A DNA stretch of 6,281 bases. Source: Bacteroidota bacterium (GTDB lineage Bacteria; Bacteroidota; Bacteroidia; Bacteroidales; GCA-2748055). Of this stretch, positions 6,272 to 6,281 are shown one piece after another (position 1 is the stretch's first letter; every line of letters starts with the position of its first letter). A program made the translations under genes and the position numbers. The notes under the pieces are model-generated. The model searched no databases. It was not told the origin of the DNA and saw nothing but the letters and a program-made list of their open reading frames with translations. The stretch spans positions 1 through 6,281 of the forward strand of contig JAUVIT010000116.1 in the NCBI GenBank assembly GCA_030592605.1. The letters are read 5' to 3'.

Positions 6272-6281
6272 AAGAACAGAT

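Noticed and set aside
1..6281. Mobile element, CRISPR array, tRNA or toxin-antitoxin system
   Set aside because: No transposase, integrase, terminal repeats, regularly spaced repeats or tRNA-like cloverleaf was seen; almost the whole window is filled by housekeeping-type genes with short spacers.

Overview
The window looks like ordinary chromosomal DNA from a member of the Bacteroidota, probably a Bacteroidales/Marinilabiliales-type anaerobe or facultative anaerobe. The support is as follows. The FtsK has the Bacteroidota layout: a lysine-rich start, four membrane segments, a short acidic linker, then motor and gamma domains. A LolA-like carrier gene directly follows ftsK. The start codons lack Shine-Dalgarno sequences. 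The divergent intergenic region carries TAnnTTTG-type -7 elements on both strands. The phylum assignment is inference from these traits, not from a database search.

Layout. (1) 1-341, + strand: the 3' end of a 7TM-HD (PgpH/YqfF-type) cyclic-di-AMP phosphodiesterase gene. It runs off the left edge and is broken by an in-frame TAA at 102-104, although the reading frame and family conservation continue to 341. (2) 350-4131, - strand: a three-gene cluster transcribed right to left. It encodes an uncharacterised lipoprotein (start best placed at a GTG at 4131), the DNA translocase FtsK, and a periplasmic LolA-like lipoprotein carrier. The last of these converges on gene 1 with only 8 bp between the stop codons. 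(3) 4132-4268: an AT-rich divergent promoter region. (4) 4269-6271, + strand: carbamate kinase followed 44 bp later by ornithine carbamoyltransferase, an arginine-deiminase-pathway pair. No arginine deiminase gene is in the window.

How the genes fit together. The minus-strand cluster is an envelope and cell-division group: FtsK works at the septum, and the LolA-like protein should ferry lipoproteins across the periplasm. The lipoprotein at the head of the cluster is a plausible client or outer-membrane partner of the carrier. The plus-strand pair would convert citrulline and phosphate to ornithine and carbamoyl phosphate, then make ATP from carbamoyl phosphate and ADP.

I see no mobile element, CRISPR array, RNA gene or clearly novel system. 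The points most worth a second look are the in-frame stop in the pgpH-like gene, a matched pair of ATCTA/TAGAT dyads bracketing ftsK, the lipoprotein-LolA pairing, and the architecture and start-site question in the divergent promoter region.
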